From the NCBI RefSeq assembly GCF_003432035.1, contig NZ_QOHO01000028.1, forward strand, positions 1-34,738: a DNA stretch of 34,738 nucleotides, given 5' to 3'. Made by a program: the position numbers and the translations under genes. The notes below the pieces were generated by a model. The model made no database searches and was not told the origin of the DNA. It saw nothing but the letters and a program-made list of their open reading frames with translations. Of this stretch, positions 24,982 to 32,759 are shown in pieces. The stretch is from Lacrimispora amygdalina (GTDB lineage: Bacteria > Bacillota > Clostridia > Lachnospirales > Lachnospiraceae). The first letter of the stretch is position 1. Each line of letters opens with the position of its first letter.

Positions 24982-26289
24982 ATGAACTGGAGAGAAATCT
25001 ATGCTTCAAAATTGAAAACTCCTCAGGAGGCGGTAAAGATAATCCACTCAGGGGATACGGTTCTGATTGGTCATGCAGCGGCGGAACCAGATGGGCTTGT
25101 GAACGCAATGGTGGATTATGCGGTGGAACAGGATTTGAGAGATATACATATTGTCCAGCAGCATGATATGGGAGCCTGCAAATTTTTTGAGCCGGGGCTG
25201 GAGAAGCATTTTAAATACTCCTCCCTCTTCATAGGAGCCCGCAGCAGGAATTATGTTGCAGAGGGGAAAGGCGATTTTGTTCCCGTTTTTTTCAATCGCA
25301 TTCCTGACTATGTGACGAATATGGACCCGGCACAGGTATTTCTTGTAACATTGTCTGAGCCGGATGAGCATGGTTACTGCAGCTATGGACTCTCCTGTGA
25401 TTTTGCCAAGGAAGCAGGGGAGCGGCCGGGGACAAAGGTGATCGGTGCGGTAAACCCCAACATGCCAAGGGTGATGGGAGATAATTTCATCCACGTCAGC
25501 AATCTGGAAGCAATTGTGGAGAGTGATGAACCAATCCACGAACATAGCCGTCCGGTGATCGGAGAGGTGGAGGAAAAAATAGGCGCTAATATAGCAGAGC
25601 TTGTACAGGACGGAGACTGTCTTCAGCTTGGAATCGGTGCAATCCCTGATGCAGTGCTTAAATTTCTCGGTAATAAGAAGGATTTGGGAATCCATTCCGA
25701 GATGATTTCCGATGGGCTGATGGATCTGTATGAGACAGGGGCAATTACCGGTAAAAGGAAAAACATTGATAAAGGAAGGATGGTCATTACCTTTATGATG
25801 GGCACAAAGGAGTTGTATGACTTTGTCAACGATAATCCTGCCATCTGCATGAAGCCGGTAAGCTATGTCAATGACCCGTTCATCATAAGCCGGAATGACA
25901 ATGTGGTATCCATTAACTCTGCTTTGCAGACGGATTTGATGGGTCAGGTCTGTGCAGAAACAATCGGACTGAAGCAGTACTCAGCAGTGGGAGGACAGAT
26001 GGATTTTGTAAGGGGAGCGTCCGCATCCAAAGGCGGAAGGTCAATCATTGCCTTCGGAGCCACCACCAAGGGAGGAACCATATCAAAGATTGTTCCGTTT
26101 CTGACACAGGGAGCGGCTGTTACTACAAGCAGAAATGATGTGGATTATATTGTGACAGAGTACGGAGTCGCCCATTTAAAAGGAAAATCCTTACGGGCGA
26201 GGGCAAGGGCTTTGATCAATATCGCGGCACCTGCATTCCGGGATGATCTGTCAGTGGAATTTGAGAAGCGTTTCGGGGAAGCACTGTAA
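24982..26289 (+). CDS. abfT: 4-hydroxybutyrate-type CoA-transferase, copy 2
   Basis: A 435-residue paralogue of the preceding gene, again beginning MNWREIY, with catalytic Glu in LGIHSEMISDG, LQLGIGAIPDAVL, YSAVGGQMDFVRGAS and TTSRNDVDYIVTEYGVA. ATG 24982 is preceded by AAGGAGGTG; the frame extends upstream inside copy 1 but that is an overlap artefact. The copies are aligned almost without gaps, so this is a tandem duplication that has diverged throughout (for example GHAVGEPIKLV versus GHAAAEPDGLV in the substrate loop near residue 35). No cat1-type succinyl-CoA transferase is in the window, so this copy could fill that role, giving succinyl-CoA for SucD. Confidence 0.92.
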   Translation: MNWREIYASKLKTPQEAVKIIHSGDTVLIGHAAAEPDGLVNAMVDYAVEQDLRDIHIVQQHDMGACKFFEPGLEKHFKYSSLFIGARSRNYVAEGKGDFVPVFFNRIPDYVTNMDPAQVFLVTLSEPDEHGYCSYGLSCDFAKEAGERPGTKVIGAVNPNMPRVMGDNFIHVSNLEAIVESDEPIHEHSRPVIGEVEEKIGANIAELVQDGDCLQLGIGAIPDAVLKFLGNKKDLGIHSEMISDGLMDLYETGAITGKRKNIDKGRMVITFMMGTKELYDFVNDNPAICMKPVSYVNDPFIISRNDNVVSINSALQTDLMGQVCAETIGLKQYSAVGGQMDFVRGASASKGGRSIIAFGATTKGGTISKIVPFLTQGAAVTTSRNDVDYIVTEYGVAHLKGKSLRARARALINIAAPAFRDDLSVEFEKRFGEAL

Positions 26290-26310
26290 CAAAATACAAG
26301 GGGGTACTAT

Positions 26311-26661
26311 ATGAATGTAACAATGATCTCAGATTTGCTGGAAACGCTTATGATCGTGGGGTTTGGTTTATCCTGGCCGTTTTCCGTATATAAATCGTAT
26401 GTATCAAGAACGGCCAGAGGCAAAAGCCTTCAGTTCGAGTTTTTTATCTGGCTGGGTTATATATTTGGCATCGCAAGGAAGTTTCTTCAGTACCATTATG
26501 CGGCCACTTACGACTGGCTGTTCTTCCTGTCATGGTTCTTTTATGTGCTGAATTTTGCTGAAATATCATTTGATATGTGGCTTTATGTAAGAAATGTGAA
26601 ACTGGATAAGGCAAGAGAGGAAGAGCCGGTGGGGACCCGGGGGTGTCCCGGGTCAGATTGA
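26311..26661 (+). CDS. small PQ-loop / SWEET-like membrane protein
   Basis: A 116-residue integral membrane protein with three hydrophobic segments (about 10-28, 44-62, 68-92) and a Lys/Arg/Glu-rich tail. GFGLSWPFSVYKSYVSRTARGKSL is the PQ-loop-type repeat (usually ..PQ..K.....S..GxS), with Trp-Pro in place of Pro-Gln. Such three-helix units act as dimers in semiSWEET transporters. It starts 22 bases after copy 2 of the CoA-transferase (AAGGGGGT ribosome binding site), so it belongs to the 4-hydroxybutyrate operon; a role in moving an organic acid is inference. The last codons lie in a strong GC hairpin (26634-26654). Confidence 0.75.
   Translation: MNVTMISDLLETLMIVGFGLSWPFSVYKSYVSRTARGKSLQFEFFIWLGYIFGIARKFLQYHYAATYDWLFFLSWFFYVLNFAEISFDMWLYVRNVKLDKAREEEPVGTRGCPGSD
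26634..26654. terminator. GC-rich hairpin at the 3' end of the sucD-abfT operon
   Basis: GACCCGGG (26634-26641) and CCCGGGTC (26647-26654) form a perfect 8-bp GC stem with a 5-base loop. It overlaps the final codons of the PQ-loop gene and lies next to the convergent NifU-like gene. No T-tract is present on either strand, so it might stall or protect transcripts rather than release them fully. Confidence 0.4.
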
Positions 26662-26666
26662 TACCG

Positions 26667-26954
26667 CTAGATCTGATGGTTCAGTATTTTATGGGCCATA
26701 TCAATTAATTCGGGATTGATTTCTTCTATCAGAATCACATCATGGATGGAAGGAAAAGCAGACCGGACTTCAGCGGTGATCAGTTCCTCATTGGTACTGT
26801 GGGCAGCAGGGCAGCCGGAACATTTTCCGGTTAACCTTACCTTTAAAATATGATCCTCCAGGCTTTGTATGATCACATTACCATTATGCTCAGCTAATGC
26901 CGGACGCACTTTTGTATCAAGAACCGCTTCTATTTGTTGAATTGTAGCTTCCAT
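26667..26954 (-). CDS. NifU C-terminal-domain iron-sulfur scaffold protein
   Basis: A 95-residue single-domain protein (Nfu type). The start is ATG 26954 (MEATIQQIEAVLDTKVRPAL) after AAGGAGGGG; the frame is open 51 bases further but without a better site. It shows V.P.L..HNGN....S.....V.L.G.C.GCP, with the cluster-binding CSGC near residue 44-47, followed by ...IT.EVR.AFP..H.VI. It probably holds and passes on a [4Fe-4S] cluster. It is on the opposite strand between the two 4-hydroxybutyrate-related operons; AbfD has an unusual His-ligated [4Fe-4S] cluster and might be a client, which is inference only. Confidence 0.9.
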   Translation of the reverse strand: MEATIQQIEAVLDTKVRPALAEHNGNVIIQSLEDHILKVRLTGKCSGCPAAHSTNEELITAEVRSAFPSIHDVILIEEINPELIDMAHKILNHQI

Positions 26955-27068
26955 TGTAACCCCTCCTTTTCCTTGTAGTTTAACAGCGGGCAGTTGGTTT
27001 GTCAATGGAAGCCATGATATGAAAACTTGATGGATAAAGATAAAAAATGATTAGAAAGAAGTAGTGGT

Positions 27069-27959
27069 ATGACTGCAAATTTTGAACATTACAAAATATT
27101 TTATTACGTAGCAAAATATAAAAATCTTACCAGGGCTGCCAATGCCCTGGTGACCAGCCAGCCATCAGTAACCTACTGCATGCAGAATCTTGAAAATATA
27201 TTAGGGTGCAAACTGTTTATCCGTTCCAGAAAAGGGGTTACGCTGACTGCGGAGGGAGAACTGCTTTACAGCTATGTTGCGCCTGCCTGCCAGCAGCTGA
27301 TACAGGGTGAGGAAAAACTGAGAGAACTCCTTGGGGAGCAGCATGAGTATATCAATGTGGGAGCAACGCAGATGGCTATGCTTTCTTACCTGGTGGCCAG
27401 CTTAAAGCAGTTCCAGGAGCAGTATCTCCAGGTGAAATTAAATATTTTTAATTATAACACACCCCAGACACTCAATGAGCTGAAAGCCGGAAAGATTGAT
27501 CTGGCCATTATTACCACGCCTTTTGACCATGAACAGTCACTGAAGGTGGTAAAGGTAAAGGATTTTAACAGCGTGCTGGTGGGCGGTCCGATCTATAAAG
27601 AGTATCAGGGCAGAGTTGTATATCTGGAAGAGGTTGGAAAACTGCCGCTTATAACAATGTCTGAAAATACCACCACATTTCAGTTCTTTCAGGAATTTTA
27701 CCGTTCCTGCGGTCTGACCATGCGCCCATCCATTGAGGTAGCGTCCATGGATCTGATCCTCCCGATTATCCTTAAGAATCTTGGAATCGGATTTGTACCG
27801 GAGGAATTTGCGAGGCCTCTGGTGGAAAAGGGGGAAATTGTGGAGATAAATCTGTATGAGCAGATACCCCGGCGGGATATATGCATTGTCAGTGACAGCA
27901 AACGGCCTTTGAGCGCTGCTGCAAAGAAACTGCAGTGTATGCTGGAATCCCGGGAATAG
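27069..27959 (+). CDS. LysR-family regulator, second copy
   Basis: A 296-residue LysR-type regulator. HTH at about 1-60 (HYKIFYYVAKYKNLTRAANALVTSQPSVTYCMQNLENILGCKLFIRSRKG), effector-binding domain from about 90 on, ending IGFVPEEFARPLVEKGEIVEINLYEQIPRRDIC. It resembles the LysR at 18226-19119 along most of its length, so they likely arose by duplication and bracket the sucD-abfT operon. It is transcribed with the Cys-rich/MaoC gene (20-base gap), so unlike its paralogue it lies at the head of an operon and probably controls it together with bcd/etf. Confidence 0.92.
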   Translation: MTANFEHYKIFYYVAKYKNLTRAANALVTSQPSVTYCMQNLENILGCKLFIRSRKGVTLTAEGELLYSYVAPACQQLIQGEEKLRELLGEQHEYINVGATQMAMLSYLVASLKQFQEQYLQVKLNIFNYNTPQTLNELKAGKIDLAIITTPFDHEQSLKVVKVKDFNSVLVGGPIYKEYQGRVVYLEEVGKLPLITMSENTTTFQFFQEFYRSCGLTMRPSIEVASMDLILPIILKNLGIGFVPEEFARPLVEKGEIVEINLYEQIPRRDICIVSDSKRPLSAAAKKLQCMLESRE

Positions 27960-27979
27960 AATGATGCGGGAGAAATGAC

Positions 27980-28702
27980 ATGAAAATCGGAATTAAATTC
28001 TGCGGCGGCTGTAATCCGGTATATGACAGATGCAGCAGGGTACGCAAATTCAGAGAAGCCAACCCCGGACATGAGTATGTTACCTCAGATACAGCAGCCG
28101 TATGCGACATTTGGATGGTGGTCTGCGGGTGCAGCCGCAGGTGCGCAGATGTGAGCAGTCTTAAGGATTGCAAAAAGGTGGTGCTTTTGTGGGATGAGGC
28201 GGGGTTTATACGTCTGGAACAGGAGATCCGGGCTGAGGAAAGAAGCTCTTCCTCTGGCGGCCGGGAAAAGAAAGTTCTTCACCTCCATGAGAAGGCAGTG
28301 AGGCGGAGGCTGGTGACCGGAGAGGATGTACAAAGCTTTGCGGCGCTTACAGGAGATGAAAGCCTGCTGCATCTGGATTTTGAATTTGCGGAGATGGCTG
28401 GATTTAAACGCCCTCCGGTTCACGGCATGTTTCTGGATTCTCTGGTATCCGCTGTCATGGGAACGGAGCTTCCTGGCAGCGGCACGTTGTATATGGAGCA
28501 TACCACCAGATTCATCCGCCCTGTTTATCAGGGAGATACCATAGAAATCACGGTGGAATTCCTATCATATGAGGAACGGGACGACTGCTATGTGGGATTA
28601 TTTCGTGGAACCTGCAAAAATCAGTACGGGGAACGGGTGCTGACGTCCAGCTGCAGCCAGATGATGATGAAACGCTTATTCATAGCAGCCGGACCTGTTT
28701 GA
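27980..28702 (+). CDS. fusion of a Cys-rich CGGCN domain with a MaoC-like hotdog hydratase
   Basis: A 240-residue two-part protein. Residues 1-70 contain eight cysteines: CGGCN (Cys8, Cys11), Cys18, Cys42, CGCSRRC (Cys49, 51, 55) and Cys64. This suggests a metal or Fe-S site, although no family-level function is known to me. After a Ser/Gly linker (about 88-95) comes a MaoC / R-specific enoyl-CoA hydratase domain (about 105-238) with the catalytic pair in TGDESLLHLD (Asp126, His131) and RPPVHGM. It would hydrate trans-2-enoyl thioesters such as crotonyl-CoA or crotonyl-ACP, giving R-3-hydroxyacyl products. Followed by an ACP gene 41 bases later, so the substrate may be carrier-bound. An authentic fusion: one uninterrupted frame. 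Confidence 0.8.
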   Translation: MKIGIKFCGGCNPVYDRCSRVRKFREANPGHEYVTSDTAAVCDIWMVVCGCSRRCADVSSLKDCKKVVLLWDEAGFIRLEQEIRAEERSSSSGGREKKVLHLHEKAVRRRLVTGEDVQSFAALTGDESLLHLDFEFAEMAGFKRPPVHGMFLDSLVSAVMGTELPGSGTLYMEHTTRFIRPVYQGDTIEITVEFLSYEERDDCYVGLFRGTCKNQYGERVLTSSCSQMMMKRLFIAAGPV

Positions 28703-28743
28703 AGACAGATACAATGCCAGTCTCAGTGGAAGGGGATCAGACA

Positions 28744-28980
28744 ATGACGAATTTGGAAAAATATGATCAGTTGTTTATAAAAGATTTAAGGGTTAAAAAG
28801 GAAGATTTAGAAGATTTAAAATACAGGGGCATCCGCACCTGGGATTCCATGGGACATATGGATCTGGTTACAGATTTGGAAGAGACATTTGATATTCACT
28901 TTACTACAGCAGATGTCATGAACTTTTCTTCCTATGAAAAAGGGAAAGAGGTACTGAAAAAATATGGTGTGATTATTTAA
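28744..28980 (+). CDS. acyl carrier protein
   Basis: A 78-residue acidic four-helix carrier protein. The phosphopantetheine Ser35 is in RTWDSMGHMDLV (canonical DSL; Met replaces Leu), followed by LEETFDIHFTTADVMNFSSYEKGKEVLKKYG. ATG 28744 is used because GGAAGGGG lies just before it; the frame is open further upstream to 28699 but without support. It is not the housekeeping FabD/FabF-linked AcpP: no fatty acid synthesis genes are near and it sits in one operon with LuxE, LuxC and a ligase. Likely a dedicated carrier that holds an acyl group during activation and reduction. Confidence 0.9.
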   Translation: MTNLEKYDQLFIKDLRVKKEDLEDLKYRGIRTWDSMGHMDLVTDLEETFDIHFTTADVMNFSSYEKGKEVLKKYGVII

Positions 28981-29024
28981 GGACCGTGACCGGCTAAGTG
29001 TCTGAAGAAAAGGGGAAGATTGAC

Positions 29025-30098
29025 ATGGATTATGAAAGGATTCTGGCAAGGAAACCATATTCCCTTTGCAGGGCAGAAAAAAGGGAATTGTTCAGGGAAT
29101 GGCTGACAGAACTGACCGAATACCACAGACAGCACTGCCTGCCTTATGAGAAGCTGTTAAAAGCTCTGGAAATTCCTTCAGGCAGAAACATGGAGGAAGA
29201 GGAAATCCCCATGCTGCCCATTGGTCTCTTTAAGAGCATGGAACTGATGAGCGTTCCCCCAGGTCATATTTTTAAAACTATGACATCCTCCGGAACAAAA
29301 GGACAGGAGGTATCAAAGGTTTTTCTGGATACAGACACTGCCAGATACCAGCAGCTTGCGCTGGCCGGCATAGGGGAAGATTTCTTTGGAGATCAGCGGC
29401 TCCCGTTTCTTGTGATCGACAGTCCGGTTGTGCTCAAAGACAGGGAGATGTTTTCCGCCAGAGGGGCCGGGATACTGGGGTTTTCTGTTTTTTCCTCTAA
29501 AATATGCTATGCACTCACCAGTGACATGGAGCTGGATACGGAGGCCGTGGAAGCGTTCCTGAAACGATATAAGGATACGCGGATACTTGTCTTTGGTTTT
29601 ACATATATAATCTGGAAATACTTTTACGAAGCCCTCGCCAGACAGGGAAAGAAGCTGGAACTGGAAAATGCGGTCCTTGTCCATGGCGGAGGCTGGAAGA
29701 AGCTGATAAGCCAGTCGGTTTCCTCTGATGAGTTTAAAAAGCGGATCTATTCGGTGACAGGAATCAGCCGCATCCATAATTATTATGGAATGGCCGAACA
29801 GACGGGCTGCATTTACATGGAATGCCCCTGCGGCAATCTTCATGCCAGTGTTTATTCGGACATTATAACGAGAAGGGCGGTAGATTTTACTCCCTGTGAA
29901 TACGGGGAAAAAGGCATCATCCAGATTTTATCTCCCCTGCCCCGGTCCTATCCGGGACACTCCATACTCACGGAGGATGAAGGGATTATCATAGGCGAGG
30001 ATGACTGCCTGTGCGGACGCCTGGGTAAATATTTTAAGGTGACGGGGAGAATCAAACAGGCCCCGGTCAGGGGGTGCAGTGATACCTATGAAGGATGA
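29025..30098 (+). CDS. luxE: LuxE-like acyl-protein synthetase
   Basis: A 357-residue member of the LuxE / acyl-protein synthetase family, related to adenylating enzymes. In bioluminescence LuxE activates a fatty acid with ATP and passes the acyl group via a C-terminal Cys to LuxC. Seen here: TMTSSGTKGQEVSKVFLD (phosphate loop), VLVHGGGWKK, HNYYGMAEQTGCIYMEC, and a C-terminal GRIKQAPVRGCSDT with the likely acylated Cys. ATG 29025 (MDYERILARKPY) has a good AGGGGAAG; a GTG at 28998 is less likely. Its end overlaps luxC by 11 bases. No luxA or luxB is present, so the role is acyl reduction rather than light. Confidence 0.88.
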   Translation: MDYERILARKPYSLCRAEKRELFREWLTELTEYHRQHCLPYEKLLKALEIPSGRNMEEEEIPMLPIGLFKSMELMSVPPGHIFKTMTSSGTKGQEVSKVFLDTDTARYQQLALAGIGEDFFGDQRLPFLVIDSPVVLKDREMFSARGAGILGFSVFSSKICYALTSDMELDTEAVEAFLKRYKDTRILVFGFTYIIWKYFYEALARQGKKLELENAVLVHGGGWKKLISQSVSSDEFKKRIYSVTGISRIHNYYGMAEQTGCIYMECPCGNLHASVYSDIITRRAVDFTPCEYGEKGIIQILSPLPRSYPGHSILTEDEGIIIGEDDCLCGRLGKYFKVTGRIKQAPVRGCSDTYEG

Positions 30099-31293
30099 AG
30101 TGGTGATTCTGGCAGGGGTAAGACAGCCGGAGACAGAGCCGTGGGAACTATTTGCGGCTCCGGTACTGGAGTTTCTGGGGCAGCTGTCCAGTGAAATACG
30201 CAGAGAGAGAAAACAATATGAACAGCTGGCGGCCTTTGGTTTCTGGTGCCGCAGATCTCATATGGAGGAATTCGGAAAACGGTATGAAGATGGGCGGTCC
30301 CGTCTGGGCCGGGGAGTTATTTTTCATATACCAGCCGCAAATGTTCCGGTATTGTTTGGCTACAGTCTTGTCATGGGATTGCTGGCAGGCAACAGCTGCT
30401 CTGTCCGTATCTCTTCCAAATGCCAGGAACAGGATCAAATCCTGTGCCGCATTATGGATTGCATTCTAAAGCGCCCTGAATACAAGGGGATGCGCAGGCG
30501 GATATCTGTCTTTTCCAGCCAGAGAGATTCCCTGGCAGTGAGAGAGGCACTTTCGGGATGCGCAGGTTGTGTGGTATGGGGAGGTGACCGTACCATAATG
30601 GAAATCAGATCCATGCCCATCAGGCCGGATGCGGTGCAGCTGAATTTTCCGGACCGGTATTCCATCTGCATTCTGAATACCTTGCAGCTGGGATATATGA
30701 CAGAGGAGGAATTAAAGTATCTCGCCCGCAGGTTTTATAACGACACCTATCTTTTGGATCAGAATGCCTGTTCCAGCCCTGTATTTGTCATATGGAACCA
30801 GGAGGAAGAATCAAAAGAAGCAGAAAACGCCAGAGTGCGCTGGTGGAGTGCAGTTGCGGGGGAAGCCCGGTCTTATGATCTGACAGCCCATAAGGCTATG
30901 ATAAAATATGAACTGCTGTGCAGCTATGCCATGACACTGGACGGGGAAACAAAGATCAGCCGTTATGGGAACCGCCTGTATACAATCAGGCTGCGGGACA
31001 TTCCCTCAAACACTGATCAGCTTCGCGGTGCCTTTGGTATGTTTTTCGAATACCGGGGAGACTGGAGAAAAGCCCTCATCCGTCTGGCCTCAATCCGTCT
31101 TCAGACCATAACATACCATGGAATAGAAGAACAGGAAATAGTGGATTTTGTAATAAAGAATCATCTCTTTGGAGTCCACCGGATCGTGCCGGCCGGGCGG
31201 GCGGCTGATATGGATCCTGTGTGGGATGGCCAGGATTTCATCGCTGTGCTGTCCAGACAGATCGGAAGGGAGGCGCAGGATGCATCTGTTTGA
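30088..31293 (+). CDS. luxC: LuxC-like acyl-CoA / acyl-protein reductase
   Basis: A 401-residue aldehyde-dehydrogenase-fold enzyme of the LuxC family. It accepts an acyl group on a cysteine and reduces it with NADPH (or NADH) to an aldehyde. Visible: RGVIFHIPAANVPVLFGYSLVMGLLAGNS, CVVWGGDRTIMEIRSMP..PDAVQLNFPDRYSI, and catalytic Cys228 in LLDQNACSSPVFVIW. ATG 30088 is chosen over GTG 30079; either is close behind GGGGGTG. It overlaps the adenylating ligase gene by 14 bases, so luxE, luxC and ligase are tightly coupled. The product aldehyde cannot be named; C4 acids are plausible from the neighbours. Confidence 0.9.
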   Translation: MKDEVVILAGVRQPETEPWELFAAPVLEFLGQLSSEIRRERKQYEQLAAFGFWCRRSHMEEFGKRYEDGRSRLGRGVIFHIPAANVPVLFGYSLVMGLLAGNSCSVRISSKCQEQDQILCRIMDCILKRPEYKGMRRRISVFSSQRDSLAVREALSGCAGCVVWGGDRTIMEIRSMPIRPDAVQLNFPDRYSICILNTLQLGYMTEEELKYLARRFYNDTYLLDQNACSSPVFVIWNQEEESKEAENARVRWWSAVAGEARSYDLTAHKAMIKYELLCSYAMTLDGETKISRYGNRLYTIRLRDIPSNTDQLRGAFGMFFEYRGDWRKALIRLASIRLQTITYHGIEEQEIVDFVIKNHLFGVHRIVPAGRAADMDPVWDGQDFIAVLSRQIGREAQDASV

Positions 31294-32722
31294 TAAGGAA
31301 AAGATATATGGTGACAGACTTCTGGCAGTGGATGACAGGGACAGGAATGTTACATATGATCAGTTGGATTCATTTTCAGGAGAACTGTACCGTAAGGTTG
31401 GGGGAAAAAAACTGATTTTTATTCTCTGTGAAAATACCATAGAGTCACTGTCTGGTTATCTTGGCTGTCTGAAAACAGGCATTGTCCCTCTGATGCTGGA
31501 TAGTCATATCCACCCAAGCCTTTTAAATGGTCTCATAAGGGAATATCACCCCGCCTTCCTGTACATACCAAAAACCTGCATTGAGAAGATAGAAGACAGC
31601 GAAGTCATATGGCAGTTTGGCGGTTACTGCCTTTGCGAAAGAAATGAAAAAATGCCGCCAGCCCTGTATTGTGAACTATCCCTTCTGCTGACTACATCAG
31701 GAAGTACGGGCAGCCCCAAGCTGGTCAGGCAAAGCAGCTGGAATATTGATGCCAATGGGAAATCCATTGCCTGTTATCTGGAAATTGATGCCAATGAACG
31801 GCCAATTACCACATTGCCCATGAATTATACATATGGTCTGTCCGTATTTAACAGCCATGTTTTAATGGGCTGCACACTTTTACTCACCACATATGGAGTG
31901 CTGGAGCCGGACTTCTGGGGTTTTGCAAGGAAGAAGAGGGCTACGTCACTTGCCGGTGTACCCTACACGTACCAGATTTTAAAACGGATTGGTTTTATGG
32001 ATATGGATCTGCCGGATTTAAAAACCATGACACAGGCAGGCGGTAAAATGCCGCCCAGACTGCACAAAGAATTTGCCCTTTACGCAAAACGGACCAACAG
32101 GAAATTGATTGTTATGTACGGTCAGACGGAAGCGACAGCGAGAATGGGGTATCTACCCGCTGATAAAACGCTGGAGAAGTGCGGAAGCATGGGGATTGCC
32201 ATACCTGGCGGCAGGTTCTGGCTGGAGAATGAACAGGGCAATGAGATCATAGAGCCGGACATACCGGGAGAACTGGTATATCAGGGGAAGAATGTAACGC
32301 TTGGTTACGCCTGTTGCAAAGACGACCTTATAAAACAGGATGAATGGAAGGGAGTGTTGCATACCGGGGACATAGCCAGTCGGGACAGTGAGGGGTATTA
32401 CTATATAACAGGCAGAAAAAAACGCTTTATCAAAGTGTCCGGCAGCAGGGTGAATCTGGATGAAGTGGAACGTCTTTTGAAGGAACAATATGAAGGAATT
32501 GACTTTGCATGTGTGGGAACCGATGACAATCTAACCATTTTCATGGATCAATTAATATTAGACGGCGGTGAGGAGATTATAGAATACTTATATCAGGTAA
32601 CAGGAATTGGAAACAGGACAGCAGCTGTAAAGTGTGTGGATCAGATTCCCAAAAATGAATCGGGAAAAACCCTTTATAAAGAATTGGAAACAACGGCAGA
32701 TAACAGGATACAAAGTAAATAA
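31280..32722 (+). CDS. AMP-forming acyl (ACP/CoA) ligase
   Basis: A 480-residue ANL-superfamily adenylating enzyme. ATG 31280 (MHLFDKEKIYGDRLLAVDD) follows GGGAGG; the frame stays open upstream inside luxC. Motifs: LLTTSGSTGSPKLVRQ phosphate loop (about 133-148), MYGQTEATARM (A5), LHTGDIASRDSEGYYYITGRKKRFIKVSGSRVNLDEVE (hinge and C-terminal domain), and the catalytic Lys in NESGKTLYKEL. It converts a carboxylic acid to acyl-AMP and then a thioester. Because a dedicated ACP is encoded three genes upstream, an acid-to-ACP ligase role is plausible; a CoA ligase cannot be excluded. Substrate unknown. Confidence 0.88.
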   Translation: MHLFDKEKIYGDRLLAVDDRDRNVTYDQLDSFSGELYRKVGGKKLIFILCENTIESLSGYLGCLKTGIVPLMLDSHIHPSLLNGLIREYHPAFLYIPKTCIEKIEDSEVIWQFGGYCLCERNEKMPPALYCELSLLLTTSGSTGSPKLVRQSSWNIDANGKSIACYLEIDANERPITTLPMNYTYGLSVFNSHVLMGCTLLLTTYGVLEPDFWGFARKKRATSLAGVPYTYQILKRIGFMDMDLPDLKTMTQAGGKMPPRLHKEFALYAKRTNRKLIVMYGQTEATARMGYLPADKTLEKCGSMGIAIPGGRFWLENEQGNEIIEPDIPGELVYQGKNVTLGYACCKDDLIKQDEWKGVLHTGDIASRDSEGYYYITGRKKRFIKVSGSRVNLDEVERLLKEQYEGIDFACVGTDDNLTIFMDQLILDGGEEIIEYLYQVTGIGNRTAAVKCVDQIPKNESGKTLYKELETTADNRIQSK

Positions 32723-32759
32723 CGGCATTTATGCCGGTGTGTAAAAGGAGAAGCAGGAT

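Noticed and set aside
25048-25695. A 215-codon antisense open frame within the second CoA-transferase
   Set aside because: It is antisense to a conserved enzyme, has no plausible ribosome binding site, and its translation is Cys/His/Ile-rich without domains.
28998-31293. Bioluminescence (lux) operon
   Set aside because: Only luxC/luxE-type genes are found; no luxA, luxB or luxD, and the host is an anaerobe.
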